The notes below the pieces were generated by a model that worked only from the letters and a program-made list of their open reading frames with translations, was not told the DNA's origin and did not search any database. From Labilibaculum manganireducens (GTDB taxonomy: Bacteria; Bacteroidota; Bacteroidia; Bacteroidales; Marinifilaceae): a stretch of 54,242 bases of DNA. Made by a program: the position numbers and the translations under genes. Each line of letters starts with the position of its first letter. Position 1 is the stretch's first letter. This document shows, one piece after another, positions 38,388 through 48,660 of the stretch. The stretch covers positions 1 through 54,242 of the forward strand of contig NZ_MVDE01000034.1 of the NCBI RefSeq assembly GCF_002843385.1, given 5' to 3'.

Positions 38388-38776
38388 CTGAAAATTCTTT
38401 ATTTCGAATTCAACTATTTACAAACTATATCTCTTATCAGATCAAAAAGGTCTTTTAGCCAGTCTGGATTTCCCATGCATTAACCGCCCAAAAAGTACCC
38501 CATAATCCGAATGTGCAAAGATAATACGAATAAAATAAATAGTTCCCTACATTTAGAAAAAAGTCATTCATGACCTTGTTTATGGAATCCCTCAAATAGC
38601 CTCATCTATTTAACTTCTGATAAAGCAACATTACTTACCTTTGAAAAATTACAAAACCTTGTTTATTTTTAATTTGATATTTTCTAACTCTTTATTAAAA
38701 AAATAGAAATAAAAACAACAAAAACTTTCATTTTAAGTTATAACAGTTAATTGCACAAATTCTTAAGCCCAAAAGA
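38388..38776. other. Divergent intergenic region between argS and the TPR hybrid kinase
   Basis: A 389-bp AT-rich gap. TACCTTTG at 38636-38643 (+) matches TAnnTTTG and may be the kinase promoter, which would leave a leader of about 127 nt. No RNA gene or repeat seen. Confidence 0.5.
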
Positions 38777-41755
38777 ATGAAAAACATTCTCCTTCTTCTA
38801 TTTTCATTAATTACCGCCTTTCACGTCACAGCAACCGTCCAATCAGAAAGAATAGACTTTACAATAAAAAACGCAAATCTTGATCGCGTAATCGAAATTG
38901 CCCAATCCTACTTCAATTCAAATAATGCTGAAGCTTTAAGATTAAGCTTGCAGGCCGCTGAAAAAGCACTTGAATTTGAGAACATGAAACAATACGCGAT
39001 CGCGAATGAATTATTGGGGAGAATATATTTGTATCAGGGAGAATTGAAAAATGCCGAAACCTGTATTGATATTTCTCTTGAATATTGGAAAAGCATGAGA
39101 GACACTCTGAAAATGAGTTTTTGCTATGGTTATTTAGGCGATTTAAACTATTCAACATGTAACTATGATACCGCAAAATTGTTTTATCAAAAAGGATTTG
39201 AATTAAAAAAACTAACCCAGGACAGTATTAATTTCAGTTTTAGCTACAACGCCATTGGCAATATAAAATTAGAAAACTGCAGATACGATGAAGCATTAAA
39301 AAATTACCATAAGGCATTGGAGCTAAATATACGCTTTAAGAACAATTCCGGCATTTGCTACACCCACAATGCATTGGGAAATGCTTATTTTGAAATTAAT
39401 GATCTGGAATCATCAAAAAAACATTTCGAAAAAGCGCTGGAAATTGGCAAAGAAAATCATCTCGACAAAAATATTGCATATACTTTAAACCATCTGGCAA
39501 AACTGCACAACAGATTAAGCAATAGAACTACAGCCATTGATCTATACAATGAGTCGTTACAAATCAGCAAAAAACTATTATCGAAAAATGGAATAGGACT
39601 GTCTTACATGGGAATTGGCGAGGTCTATCAAACCCTCATGCAGAATGACAAAGCTTTAGAATATCTACATAAAGCACTAAAGCTTTTTGAAGAGCTTGGA
39701 TCTCAAAAAAATATTGCGAATTGCTACTTAAACATTGGTATGGTTTTATATGAAATGAAAGATCACACCATCGCTCGGGAAAAGTTTCAAAAATCAATAG
39801 AAATAAACGAACAAATCGGATATTTAAAAGGCAGTGCCGATGCTTATCGAAAAATAGGGAATACCTATTACCAGGAAAAAAATTACCCTCTTAGTCTTTC
39901 CAACTACAATAAATCGCTTTCCATTCAAAGAAAAATAGGCAACTTAAAAGGAATCGCATCCTGTTATACAAATATTGGTTTAATTCATGTAAAAAGAGAT
40001 AGTTTGGCGTTAGCTCTGGATGTTTTCAATAAGGCAATTGTTATTAATATGGGGATTAATAATATTGGCGGAGTCGCATCAACTTACAATAATTTGGGTG
40101 AATTATATAAGACTAAAAACAACCACAAACTGGCAATTCAATATCTGTTAAAAAGCTTTGATATAGCCTCTGAAATTGACCGGAAAACACTCATGGCTGA
40201 GTGTGCAAAAAATTTATCAGAGATTTATTCTTCGGATAAAAATTATAAACAATCCTTGCACTATCATCAATTGTATTTCGATTTGTACAACCAAATGTAC
40301 AATGCACAAATGGAAAATAGAATTGGTTGGATTCAGATGCAAAACGAAAGAGAAAAACGAGTAACTCTGGAAAAAATTTTCGCCAATGAAAAATCAATCG
40401 AAAAAGAAAAATTAAATAAGCAATCCCTTATCAATTCATTTTTAATAGTAATTGTTGTTCTCATTCTGCTCTCAATAACATTAATTTACAGCCTATATCT
40501 TGCTGTAAAAAAGGCAAATAAGAAATTAACCAACGAAATTACGGTACGGAAAAAAGCAGAATTACAGCTAGAGGAGAATCATCGAAATCTTGAGAATCTC
40601 GTAAAAATACGGACGATTGAATTAATTAAAGCAAAAGAAAAAGCAGAACAATCGGATCAATTAAAATCCTCCTTTTTAGCGAATATGTCTCATGAAATTA
40701 GAACTCCAATGAATGCTATTATTGGATTTTCTAAACTGCTGACGATGACCAATTCTTCAAAAAAACAAAACCATTACACTTCAATTATTTATGAGAACGG
40801 ACATGTTTTACTCACTCTTGTCAACGATATCATGGATATTTCGATGATTGAATCAAAGCAGTTGAAAATTAAAAAATCCAGTTTCAAAGTTTATCCAATG
40901 CTCGAAGAATTAAAAAGCATTTTCGATGAGCTTAAATATGCTGACAAAAAAAATCATATTGAATTTACCATTCACTACAATGATATACCTACAGATCTGA
41001 CAATTACCTCCGACCGGGTTCGAATAAAACAAATTCTGATAAACCTCCTGCGAAACGCGTTAAAATTCACAAAATCGGGTCATATTGATTTTGGAGTCGA
41101 ATTAATTGAAAACAAAATACGCTTCTTTATTAACGACTCAGGCATTGGTATTCCGTACGAAGATCAATCTTTAATTTATGATCGATTTAGACAGGCAAGT
41201 AATAATTCTGCAGAGCACGGAGGTACAGGTCTGGGACTAACAATTTCAAAGAGTTTGGTTGAATTACTAAATGGTAATATTTGGTTTACGTCGAAACCGA
41301 ATGTAGGAAGCCAATTTTATGTCGATCTTCCTTTCCAATCAAATCCCATTAAGATAAATTCCGAAACTTCAGAAGACGGTATGGAAGCAGATTTTACCGG
41401 AAAAAAAATATTAGTAGCAGAAGATAAAAAATCAAATTTTCTTTACATTAAAGAAGTACTCCGAAAGACAAATGCAGAAGTAACCTGGACAAAAGATGGG
41501 GCTGAAACTGTTGAGCAGTTTAAATTAAATCATTTTGACTTGGTATTGATGGACATTCAATTACCAAAAATTGACGGATACGAGGTTACTAAGAAAATAA
41601 AGCTGCAAAACCCACATGTGCCCGTAATTGTTCAAACTAAATTTAACCATCAGGATGAAGAACAAAAACGTTCAGGATCTGGCTTTGATGGCTTCATAAT
41701 AAAACCCTATACCGGGAGTGAACTTCTTCGTATCATATCACAGAATTTATCTTAA
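38777..41755 (+). CDS. TPR-containing hybrid sensor histidine kinase/response regulator
   Basis: A 992-aa membrane sensor. Signal peptide (1-19, ending ATVQS), then about ten TPR motifs (roughly 60-500), one transmembrane helix (555-577), a short coiled coil, HisKA with the phospho-acceptor His639 in [11 protein letters not shown], HATPase_c ([17 protein letters not shown]) and a C-terminal receiver with Asp926 in LMDIQLP and Lys in IIKPYT. No DNA-binding output follows the receiver, so a separate output protein or phosphorelay is needed; none is adjacent. The kinase core resembles that of the Cache hybrid kinase at 48661-51093. Confidence 0.93.
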   Translation: MKNILLLLFSLITAFHVTATVQSERIDFTIKNANLDRVIEIAQSYFNSNNAEALRLSLQAAEKALEFENMKQYAIANELLGRIYLYQGELKNAETCIDISLEYWKSMRDTLKMSFCYGYLGDLNYSTCNYDTAKLFYQKGFELKKLTQDSINFSFSYNAIGNIKLENCRYDEALKNYHKALELNIRFKNNSGICYTHNALGNAYFEINDLESSKKHFEKALEIGKENHLDKNIAYTLNHLAKLHNRLSNRTTAIDLYNESLQISKKLLSKNGIGLSYMGIGEVYQTLMQNDKALEYLHKALKLFEELGSQKNIANCYLNIGMVLYEMKDHTIAREKFQKSIEINEQIGYLKGSADAYRKIGNTYYQEKNYPLSLSNYNKSLSIQRKIGNLKGIASCYTNIGLIHVKRDSLALALDVFNKAIVINMGINNIGGVASTYNNLGELYKTKNNHKLAIQYLLKSFDIASEIDRKTLMAECAKNLSEIYSSDKNYKQSLHYHQLYFDLYNQMYNAQMENRIGWIQMQNEREKRVTLEKIFANEKSIEKEKLNKQSLINSFLIVIVVLILLSITLIYSLYLAVKKANKKLTNEITVRKKAELQLEENHRNLENLVKIRTIELIKAKEKAEQSDQLKSSFLANMSHEIRTPMNAIIGFSKLLTMTNSSKKQNHYTSIIYENGHVLLTLVNDIMDISMIESKQLKIKKSSFKVYPMLEELKSIFDELKYADKKNHIEFTIHYNDIPTDLTITSDRVRIKQILINLLRNALKFTKSGHIDFGVELIENKIRFFINDSGIGIPYEDQSLIYDRFRQASNNSAEHGGTGLGLTISKSLVELLNGNIWFTSKPNVGSQFYVDLPFQSNPIKINSETSEDGMEADFTGKKILVAEDKKSNFLYIKEVLRKTNAEVTWTKDGAETVEQFKLNHFDLVLMDIQLPKIDGYEVTKKIKLQNPHVPVIVQTKFNHQDEEQKRSGSGFDGFIIKPYTGSELLRIISQNLS

Positions 41756-41798
41756 AATGTTCTTTCCCAACTCTCAAATGCTTGATCTCAACCATTAT

Positions 41799-41806
41799 TA
41801 TTTTTG
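41799..41806 (+). promoter_or_regulatory. -7 promoter box of the isoaspartyl peptidase gene
   Basis: TATTTTTG matches TAnnTTTG. It overlaps the TTG at 41804, which argues against that codon as a start and for ATG at 41825. Confidence 0.5.
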
Positions 41807-41824
41807 ATAAAAAAAATCTGCGCC

Positions 41825-42817
41825 ATGAAAAAAGTAATTTTACCATTATTTATTATCATCACTCTAATAGTAAGCAGTTTTATTTTATATCCTGATGTAG
41901 AAAACAAATCTGATTATGCAATTGTAATTCATGGCGGAGCCGGAACTATACTGCGTAAAAATTTCACTCCTGAAAAGGAAACACAGTATAAAAAAGTACT
42001 TCAAGAGGCTCTCCAAATTGGTGATTCCATATTAAGAAATGGCGGAAGCAGCCTTGATGCGGTTGAAAAAACAATTCGTATCCTGGAAAACTCGCCCCTG
42101 TTTAATGCTGGTAAAGGTGCAGTATTTACCAATTCCGGAAAGAACGAACTTGATGCCTCAATTATGTGGGGAAAAGATTTAAACGCAGGAGCAGTAGCTG
42201 GCGTTGATGATATAAAAAATCCTATTAGCGCAGCCAGAGAAGTCATGGAAAATTCAGAGCATGTAATGCTGAGCGGCCACGGCGCTTCTGAATTTGCTAA
42301 AATGCAAGGTCTGGAAATAGTTGACCAGAGTTATTTTTTCACACAAAACAGATGGGATCACCTGCAGGAGATCCTTAAAAAAGAGAAAGAAATGACTCCG
42401 GAAGATCGTCACGGTACAGTTGGATGCGTAGCTTTGGATAAAGATGGAAATCTGGCGGCCGGAACGTCTACGGGAGGTATGACAAATAAGCGTTTCGGGC
42501 GTATAGGAGACTCTCCTATTATTGGTGCAGGTACTTATGCCAACAATGCAAGCTGTGCAATTTCATGCACTGGTCACGGCGAATTTTTTATCCGATTAGG
42601 TGTTGCTAAAGATATTTCATCCATGATGGAATACCAAAATATTAGTTTGGAAGAGGCCAGCAACAAAGTTATTGATAAATTGACTAAAATTGGAGGAACC
42701 GGTGGAATAATCGGCCTTGATAAAAACGGCAATATTGTAATGAAAATGAATACAGATGGTATGTACAGAGCTTATTCCAATTCAAAAGGGGAAACTGAGG
42801 TATTGATCTATAAATGA
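41825..42817 (+). CDS. iaaA: Isoaspartyl peptidase/L-asparaginase, exported or membrane-anchored
   Basis: Ntn-hydrolase of 330 aa that removes beta-aspartyl residues or hydrolyses asparagine. It should self-cleave before Thr198 in HGTVGCVALDKDGN, which becomes the nucleophile of the beta subunit. Other motifs are YAIVIHGGAGT, ENSPLFNAGKGAVF and STGGMTNKRFGRIGDSP. Residues 3-23 are strongly hydrophobic (VILPLFIIITLIVSSFILYP), so it is exported or anchored, in contrast to the cytosolic E. coli IaaA. It is transcribed alone after the TPR hybrid kinase. Confidence 0.9.
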   Translation: MKKVILPLFIIITLIVSSFILYPDVENKSDYAIVIHGGAGTILRKNFTPEKETQYKKVLQEALQIGDSILRNGGSSLDAVEKTIRILENSPLFNAGKGAVFTNSGKNELDASIMWGKDLNAGAVAGVDDIKNPISAAREVMENSEHVMLSGHGASEFAKMQGLEIVDQSYFFTQNRWDHLQEILKKEKEMTPEDRHGTVGCVALDKDGNLAAGTSTGGMTNKRFGRIGDSPIIGAGTYANNASCAISCTGHGEFFIRLGVAKDISSMMEYQNISLEEASNKVIDKLTKIGGTGGIIGLDKNGNIVMKMNTDGMYRAYSNSKGETEVLIYK

Positions 42818-42893
42818 GAATAATTTATTTTGCAAAATGAATATTTCAAGCTAAATTAAACTTAGTCAACAATCACACAAAAAAAATTAAGCT

Positions 42894-43235
42894 ATGAAGA
42901 TAAACCTTAACGGAAAATGGAAAAATCAGTACAATTCAGAAATGGATCTAACTGTTACAGAAAATCTTGTAAGCGGAACATTTCAAACTGCAATAGGGCA
43001 ACCCAAATTCGAAGAGAAATTTGAAATTACAGGAAAAATCAATGCTAATGTGATTGCATTTATGGTAGATTTTGAAAAGTACGGATCTTTGGCTTGTTGG
43101 ACAGGTCGTTTTGAACTGGACGAATCCGGACCTGTAATTCACACCATGTGGCATTTGTCACAAAGTGAAGGTGGTGAAGAAGAACAGCTTGCCAAAGCAA
43201 TTCTTACAGGAGTGGGAACTTTCAGAAAACCATAG
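42894..43235 (+). CDS. Avidin/streptavidin-fold protein, incomplete biotin site
   Basis: A 113-aa protein with the avidin layout. GKWKNQYNSE fits streptavidin GTWYNQLGST, SGTFQTAIG fits TGTYESAVG, ACWTGRF fits TTWSGQY, TMWHLS fits TQWLLT, and GTFRKP fits DTFTKV. By this hand alignment Asn11, Ser15, Trp69 and Trp86 are kept. Residues matching Tyr43, Trp79, Trp120 and Asp128 are Phe30, Phe60, Leu99 and Gly108. Biotin may therefore bind weakly or not at all. No signal peptide is present, so it should be cytosolic, unlike known avidins. A 137-bp inverted-repeat element follows it. Confidence 0.78.
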   Translation: MKINLNGKWKNQYNSEMDLTVTENLVSGTFQTAIGQPKFEEKFEITGKINANVIAFMVDFEKYGSLACWTGRFELDESGPVIHTMWHLSQSEGGEEEQLAKAILTGVGTFRKP

Positions 43236-43243
43236 GTATAAAT

Positions 43244-43380
43244 TAAGAGAGTGTCCGAAAAGTAAAGTTTCCCTTGGAAATGTCATGTTGAGCGAAGTCG
43301 AAACATCTGTTATTCAAACATAAAGATTCTTCGGCAAGCTCAGAATGACAATAAAATTGAACTTTTCGGACACCCTCTTA
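43244..43380. repeat. MITE-like element with 20-bp terminal inverted repeats
   Basis: Left end TAAGAGAGTGTCCGAAAAGT (43244-43263) and right end (43361-43380) are inverted copies with 19 of 20 matches. Inside, GTCATGTTGAGC (43281-) and GCTCAGAATGAC (-43350) form a second imperfect inverted pair. The whole 137 bp could fold into one long hairpin. It carries no gene. It lies between convergent genes and may also terminate transcription. Confidence 0.88.
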
Positions 43381-43394
43381 TTCATGTATCTTAA

Positions 43395-43685
43395 TTAGAC
43401 TGCAACATCTAAATTATCAATTTTACCAAGTAAGTCATGTGTTGAATCTAACAAATCATCGTATATGGATTTATAATGATTCTTGATTTCTTTTGCAGTT
43501 TTACCACTTAATTTTTGATTAATACGGGCAATATATTCATTTCGTGACGCAGCCGCCTCATTCATGATAACATACACGTCTTCTGAATTTTCACGTCCAA
43601 AGAAATTCAAATGAATGATACCTCTCATTAATATCTCGTTTGTTAGGAAATTTATGTCTTTTTTAAAATTTCTTCTGCTTGCCAT
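43395..43685 (-). CDS. Small conserved-looking protein, unknown function
   Basis: A 96-aa soluble, predominantly helical protein (start MASRRNFKKDINFLTNEILM). Small proteins with this start recur in Bacteroidota to my recollection, but no function is known to me. No signal, metal motif or catalytic residue is obvious. ATG at 43685; it ends 15 bp from the MITE-like element. Confidence 0.7.
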   Translation of the reverse strand: MASRRNFKKDINFLTNEILMRGIIHLNFFGRENSEDVYVIMNEAAASRNEYIARINQKLSGKTAKEIKNHYKSIYDDLLDSTHDLLGKIDNLDVAV

Positions 43686-43857
43686 AATTAAAATTTTAGA
43701 TTTTGATGATTGCTAAATTACTAAAAATACCAAGAGTATGCATTCCAAAATTTATAATTCACACACATATTTTATAATCTTTAAATCATTGCAATTGGTG
43801 AGTAAAAAAAGTTTATTTGTAGTTGTAAATCTACATTAAGAACAGAGGTTGTTGATT

Positions 43858-44670
43858 ATGAGCGAGTGTTTCCATTATATTTTTCTGAAAAATGAAAAAG
43901 CAAAACCTGCTAAAGATTTTAATGATAAAATCTTTTTGCGGGGAATAAGCCTGTATGAAGTTATTCGGGTCGTTTCCGGGAGAGCTTTATTTCTTGAAAC
44001 ACATTTTCAACGATTAACAAATTCAGCGGCTTGCCTTGAACAGAACCTTTGGTTAAACCTGCATCAAATTAAAGAAAGTATTTCCAATTTAATTGCATTG
44101 AACGATTCCCAAAACGGCAATATCAAATTAGTATTTCATATCGACGGTGAAAATAAAACTTTTCTTGCCTATTTTATTCAGCATTATTATCCCAACGAAG
44201 ATCAGTATAAAAATGGTGTTAGAACTCTTGTTCATCAGGCTGACCGACCAAAACCAAATGCTAAAGTATACAACCACTCCCTTCGTTCTACAACCAATGA
44301 TTTAATTAAAGAAGCTGAAATTTTTGAAGTACTGCTCCTAAACTCTATGGGAAACATTACTGAAGGGAGCAGATCTAATCTTTTTTTTATTAAGAACAAT
44401 GAGTTGCACACTGCTTTAGATACAGATGTTTTACACGGAATTATTCGTAGTAAAGTAATTGAAGCTGCTGAAGAACTTAAAATTCCTATTCAAAAACACT
44501 CTATTCAATATGATGATTTACCAAGTTTTGAGGCTGCCTTTTTAACTGGCACATCGTTACAGATTTTACCAATAAAAAGAATCAATTCAATTAGTTACTC
44601 AAGCTCCCATGAGATTATTGGCAGGTTATCTGAAGTTCTTCGTACTAAAATCAGTGAATATTTAAAGTAA
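43858..44670 (+). CDS. Aminotransferase class IV (ADC lyase/branched-chain type)
   Basis: Fold-type IV PLP enzyme of 270 aa. Lys136 in PNAKVYNHSL is the likely Schiff-base Lys, and Glu169 in GNITEGSRSNLFF fits the family's PLP-pyridine contact. The N-terminal LRGISLYEVIRVVSGRALFLETHFQRL is usual. It may be aminodeoxychorismate lyase (PabC), D-amino acid or branched-chain aminotransferase; length favours the PabC/D-amino-acid side. Neighbouring genes do not settle it. ATG at 43858 is chosen over TTG at 43849. It ends 5 bp from the convergent LytS-like kinase gene. Confidence 0.85.
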   Translation: MSECFHYIFLKNEKAKPAKDFNDKIFLRGISLYEVIRVVSGRALFLETHFQRLTNSAACLEQNLWLNLHQIKESISNLIALNDSQNGNIKLVFHIDGENKTFLAYFIQHYYPNEDQYKNGVRTLVHQADRPKPNAKVYNHSLRSTTNDLIKEAEIFEVLLLNSMGNITEGSRSNLFFIKNNELHTALDTDVLHGIIRSKVIEAAEELKIPIQKHSIQYDDLPSFEAAFLTGTSLQILPIKRINSISYSSSHEIIGRLSEVLRTKISEYLK

Positions 44671-44675
44671 ATATC

Positions 44676-47600
44676 CTATTGTTTAGGAAATCCTATCACC
44701 ACTTTAGTTCCACTTGGAAATCCTTTTTCATCTGTCAAGTCTTCAATAAAATATTCATATACCCGACCATTATTCAGAACTTTATTCAATAATTTAATTC
44801 TATCCTGTGTAATAATCATTGTTTTATGATGGACTTTAATATTCGAATCCTCGTGCAGGTCTTTGGCCTTTTTGCGCCCGACACCATTATCTTTAATAAT
44901 ACATTTTAAATAACCATCCTGTTCAATCTCAAAATTCACATCAAGATTTCCCTTTGTCTCCGATGCTGCAAACCCATATCTTATTGCATTTTCCAAAAAT
45001 GGTTGTATCAGCATTGGCGGCAATTTAGACTTAAAAGGATTAATTGCTGTATTTACACTTATTTTGTATGAAAATTTATTAGAAAAACGCATTTGCTCCA
45101 ACTTCAAATAAAGTTGTAAATAATCAATTTCATCCGATAAAGAAATAAAATCCTTATTTGCACTTTCAATCTTCTTTCGCAGCACATTCGAAAAATCTGA
45201 AAGATATTCCAGAGCACTCTCTTTTTGCTCTTCCAAAATATAACTCTGTATTGAATTTAAAGAATTAAAAATAAAATGCGGATCCAACTGGTTTTGTAAC
45301 GATTTCATTTTCAATCCTATAACTCTATTCAATTGTTTAATCCTTGTCTTTTCTCTTTTTCTAATAAAATACGTATAACCCCACATGGCGACATAAACAA
45401 GTCCTCCAAAAATCAAGCTCAACAATATAATGAACCACCACATTTTCCACCACGGAGTCTTTACAATAATATCAAAAGAAAAAGGAATAATAACACCTTC
45501 GCTTAAGTGTTTTCCTTCCACTTTTAGTGTGTAATTACCACTTGGCAAATGAGAAAATACAGCATCTGAGGAAGGACTCCAATTTGACCATTTCTCATCA
45601 AATCCATCTAATAAATATCTAAACCTAACATTCGATATATTCTGGCAAAAATCTATTCCAAACGTAAAAGCTAAATCATTCTCATCATAATTTAACTCAA
45701 TTGGTGAAATTGGTGAATTAGTCCATTCATCTGCCTGTGAACTATCAGGCATCCAATCTTCACCATGGATCCTAATTGAAGTAAGACTAATTTTATCCTC
45801 AAAATGCTTTCTTTTGCCAGTATTTGTCTCTATTTTTAATAGTTTATTCTTTGTCTTTAGCCAAATATCCTGATTCTTATCAATAACTGACTGTTCTCCG
45901 GTTTGGTCTAAATACCCATCTTTCGAGTTCCAGAATTTAAATTTTAAATTTGAATTTTTCAGCCATGAATTGTACTCAAAACGATGTACCCCCAGATTCG
46001 TTCCGCACCACAATGAGCCATCCTTTAAATATTGGATTCCTTGAATTGATGTCCCTACTAATCCATCCAAATCTGTAATGGAGTCAATAACAACTAAGCT
46101 ATTCGATTTACTTTTCATTTTGTAAATCAAACCATTATTTCCACCGGCAATTATGGTAGAATCCGGCAATACCAGTATGTCATTTAATACATTGTGAATA
46201 TTTGAATTCTTTCTGTTAAAAATCCTAAATTCATTATTCTTAAATTGAATAATACCTTTCTGTCGGGTTGAGATCCATATCGAAGAATTCTTCGCAACCA
46301 TTTTACTAACACCAATGCCGGCCGACTTCGGAAATTTCAATATTGGTTTTTGTGAATCCCATCCGCTTTTAGAATAAAACTTAAATTGATTCTGCCAGAA
46401 ACAAAGTAAATCGTCATCTTCTGTAAACACAAAATTCTCAGCTGGAGTAATTCCAATATATTTTAATTGACAGCTATTTGTGCTAAAGGTGTAAAAACCT
46501 CTGTTTGTTGATATCCAAACCAGTTCGTGCTTGTCTGTACCTAATTTATAAATCGAGAAATCTTTAGGACACTTAAATTCCCTGCTAGCCAGAGAACAGA
46601 AATCTTTAACCAATAACCGGTGTTGAACCTGAGAATTTTTAAGGATACTAATTTCATTTTTGCTTGCCACAATTATATTTCCTCTGCAATCACAAATCAA
46701 ATCCTGCAAAAGAGTATTTTTAAATCCCAACAGATCAGAATCCAGGTAGGTAAACTTTGAATTTTGCAATTGAATTAAACCGTGGTTATGCGTGCCAATC
46801 CATAAATCATCGTATCCTTTTCTTAAAAAAATAGAATGAATAACGTACTCATCCAACATTTTCTCTGCAGATAAATCTGATAATAAATCACCACAAAGTC
46901 TTATCAATTTTTGTTTCTGTATCTCTTTTTCAAAATATCTCAACAAATAAAAGTCTTGGGTTTCATTCCCTTCAGCTTCAATAACATCACAAACTAATTT
47001 CTTTTTTGTTTTCGTGTTAAGAGTAAACGGTTTACCCGATTCCAGAAGATTCTTTAGCTCAATACTATTGTTTTGATAACCAATTTCAACTACAGGTAAA
47101 TTTGGTTCGGTATGGTATTCCCGAACCTTTCCCGATTCCATTTCAAATTCAACATTCTCTTTTTGAGAGGCACTGTTCGCAACCAATTTATTTTGAAATT
47201 GTCGAATCTTAAAAACTGGCTTTTTCCATAAATTACCGACATGTTTCAATTTGGAGTTTTGCTCTTTGTATACAAATACCCCTTCTGATGATCCAAGAAT
47301 TAGATGATCACTTGCAGCGTTTTTCACAAGACACGCAATACCGCTCTCTTCTGCTACGGAATCCAACTGAAAAATTGAAAGTTTCTTACCATCAAATTTA
47401 CAAAGACCAACACCTTGTGCCGAAAACCATAAATTCCCTTTTTCGTCTTCACAAATTGAGTTAATTCTTTCTCCCTGCAGTCTTGAAAGTTCTTTCCGAA
47501 ACTTAATCTCTTCACCAATAAATTCAAACAGTCCTGCATCCGTAGCAAGCCAAACCAACCCTCTTGAATCTTCGAAAATATCAAAAACAATATTACTGGG

Positions 47601-47714
47601 AAGTCCATCAGCCATTGAAAAGTTCCTTGTTGATTGCAAATATGCTTTTACACACATTGGCATCCCAACAAAAAATAATATGATCAAAAATAATACTCTT
47701 CGGATAAAAATCAT
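44676..47714 (-). CDS. LytS/YehU-type sensor kinase with beta-propeller sensor
   Basis: A 1012-aa sensor. A signal peptide or anchor (1-24) precedes two-component propeller repeats typical of Bacteroidota hybrid sensors (GLPSNIVFDIFEDSRGLVWL, KGNLWFSAQGVGLCKFDG, GSLWCGTNLGVHRFEYNSWL). A Y_Y_Y domain lies at about 650-740, then a transmembrane helix (about 752-773). The His_kinase domain (PF06580) has LQNQLDPHFIFNSLNSIQSY with His813, and HATPase_c ends ...GTKVVIGFPKQ. Such kinases normally signal to a LytTR response regulator encoded next door; here none is adjacent. Confidence 0.92.
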   Translation of the reverse strand: MIFIRRVLFLIILFFVGMPMCVKAYLQSTRNFSMADGLPSNIVFDIFEDSRGLVWLATDAGLFEFIGEEIKFRKELSRLQGERINSICEDEKGNLWFSAQGVGLCKFDGKKLSIFQLDSVAEESGIACLVKNAASDHLILGSSEGVFVYKEQNSKLKHVGNLWKKPVFKIRQFQNKLVANSASQKENVEFEMESGKVREYHTEPNLPVVEIGYQNNSIELKNLLESGKPFTLNTKTKKKLVCDVIEAEGNETQDFYLLRYFEKEIQKQKLIRLCGDLLSDLSAEKMLDEYVIHSIFLRKGYDDLWIGTHNHGLIQLQNSKFTYLDSDLLGFKNTLLQDLICDCRGNIIVASKNEISILKNSQVQHRLLVKDFCSLASREFKCPKDFSIYKLGTDKHELVWISTNRGFYTFSTNSCQLKYIGITPAENFVFTEDDDLLCFWQNQFKFYSKSGWDSQKPILKFPKSAGIGVSKMVAKNSSIWISTRQKGIIQFKNNEFRIFNRKNSNIHNVLNDILVLPDSTIIAGGNNGLIYKMKSKSNSLVVIDSITDLDGLVGTSIQGIQYLKDGSLWCGTNLGVHRFEYNSWLKNSNLKFKFWNSKDGYLDQTGEQSVIDKNQDIWLKTKNKLLKIETNTGKRKHFEDKISLTSIRIHGEDWMPDSSQADEWTNSPISPIELNYDENDLAFTFGIDFCQNISNVRFRYLLDGFDEKWSNWSPSSDAVFSHLPSGNYTLKVEGKHLSEGVIIPFSFDIIVKTPWWKMWWFIILLSLIFGGLVYVAMWGYTYFIRKREKTRIKQLNRVIGLKMKSLQNQLDPHFIFNSLNSIQSYILEEQKESALEYLSDFSNVLRKKIESANKDFISLSDEIDYLQLYLKLEQMRFSNKFSYKISVNTAINPFKSKLPPMLIQPFLENAIRYGFAASETKGNLDVNFEIEQDGYLKCIIKDNGVGRKKAKDLHEDSNIKVHHKTMIITQDRIKLLNKVLNNGRVYEYFIEDLTDEKGFPSGTKVVIGFPKQ

Positions 47715-48085
47715 TCTGCAATAATAGTAAATAAGAATAAATTAAAAATGTGTCAAATGTGCCAAATGCGTCAAGTGTTATTAACAACTACTTATTTACT
47801 GAAAAATTGCATTAACATACTCGAATAATTACTGCTCAGTATACTTTATCCACATCAAAATCAAGCCAAAGCATAAGTTTGCTTATTTACGATGATTCTG
47901 AATTACAAATAACAAGCATGATTTCACAAGAATTAAAGTCAAAAGATTAACAATTTTCAATTTGTTTCGTATTTAATTTATGATTTTAAAACATAAAAAG
48001 GCTCAATTTTAAATTGAATTTGTAAACCATTCATATAATTTCACTTCTTTTGTTCTCTTAATTACCAATTGAGAAAAATTATTTT
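47715..48085. other. Divergent intergenic region between two sensor operons
   Basis: A 371-bp AT-rich gap. A 9-bp tandem repeat (47746-47781) lies 32 bp upstream of the LytS-like gene. No RNA gene or clear promoter pair seen. Confidence 0.5.
47746..47781. repeat. 9-bp tandem repeat
   Basis: AAATGTGTC, AAATGTGCC and AAATGCGTC, then a decayed AAGTGTTAT. Four units in the 5' flank of the LytS-like kinase gene. Confidence 0.75.
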
Positions 48086-48646
48086 ATGAAATATACTTTT
48101 ACTGCAACAAATTTAGCGAAGCTTAGCGAAGAGTATTCTGAGAATCAAAATTTTGTTCTTAATACACTCCCACGGTTAAAAATTCTTCATGCAATAAAAA
48201 AAGACCTAAATACCATTACTAATTTGGAATGGAACATAGAATACAGTCCTGTAAATATGAACATGAACCGTGTAACAATCCACTATAAAAATCAAACATA
48301 TAAAGATTTCAATTTTTTTTATGAGATTCCGCTTTCCTTAAATTTTGAACTACGGGTCTATCTTTCCAACTCATCCATCCATTTTATTGATTTGTACAAT
48401 TTTCTTCTTGAAAAGGAAATCCTTGCCAAAGATCAATTTTCGATAAAAGCGGCTTATCATACTATTCCACATTTCATAATCAACAAAAAAACCAAGCGTT
48501 ACGACATAAGTATCATCAATAAATATTCTTACACAAATGAGTTTAATAAAAACTTAATTGATGAAAATGTGAAGAATGATATTCAATCCGGATTTGAAAT
48601 ATTTAATCCGGTTTTTGACCAAATAATAGAACAATTCAAAATTTGA
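48086..48646 (+). CDS. Unknown 186-aa protein paired with a Cache hybrid kinase
   Basis: I do not recognise this protein. It is soluble, without signal or membrane segment, rich in Asn, Ile, Phe and Tyr, with probable mixed alpha/beta structure (EWNIEYSPVNMNMNRVTIHY, FELRVYLSNSSIHFIDLYNF). It ends 14 bp before the hybrid kinase gene, so they are very likely cotranscribed. A role in the same pathway, for example as an accessory or input protein, is an inference from position only. Confidence 0.75.
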   Translation: MKYTFTATNLAKLSEEYSENQNFVLNTLPRLKILHAIKKDLNTITNLEWNIEYSPVNMNMNRVTIHYKNQTYKDFNFFYEIPLSLNFELRVYLSNSSIHFIDLYNFLLEKEILAKDQFSIKAAYHTIPHFIINKKTKRYDISIINKYSYTNEFNKNLIDENVKNDIQSGFEIFNPVFDQIIEQFKI

Positions 48647-48660
48647 GTTAATTTTAGAAT

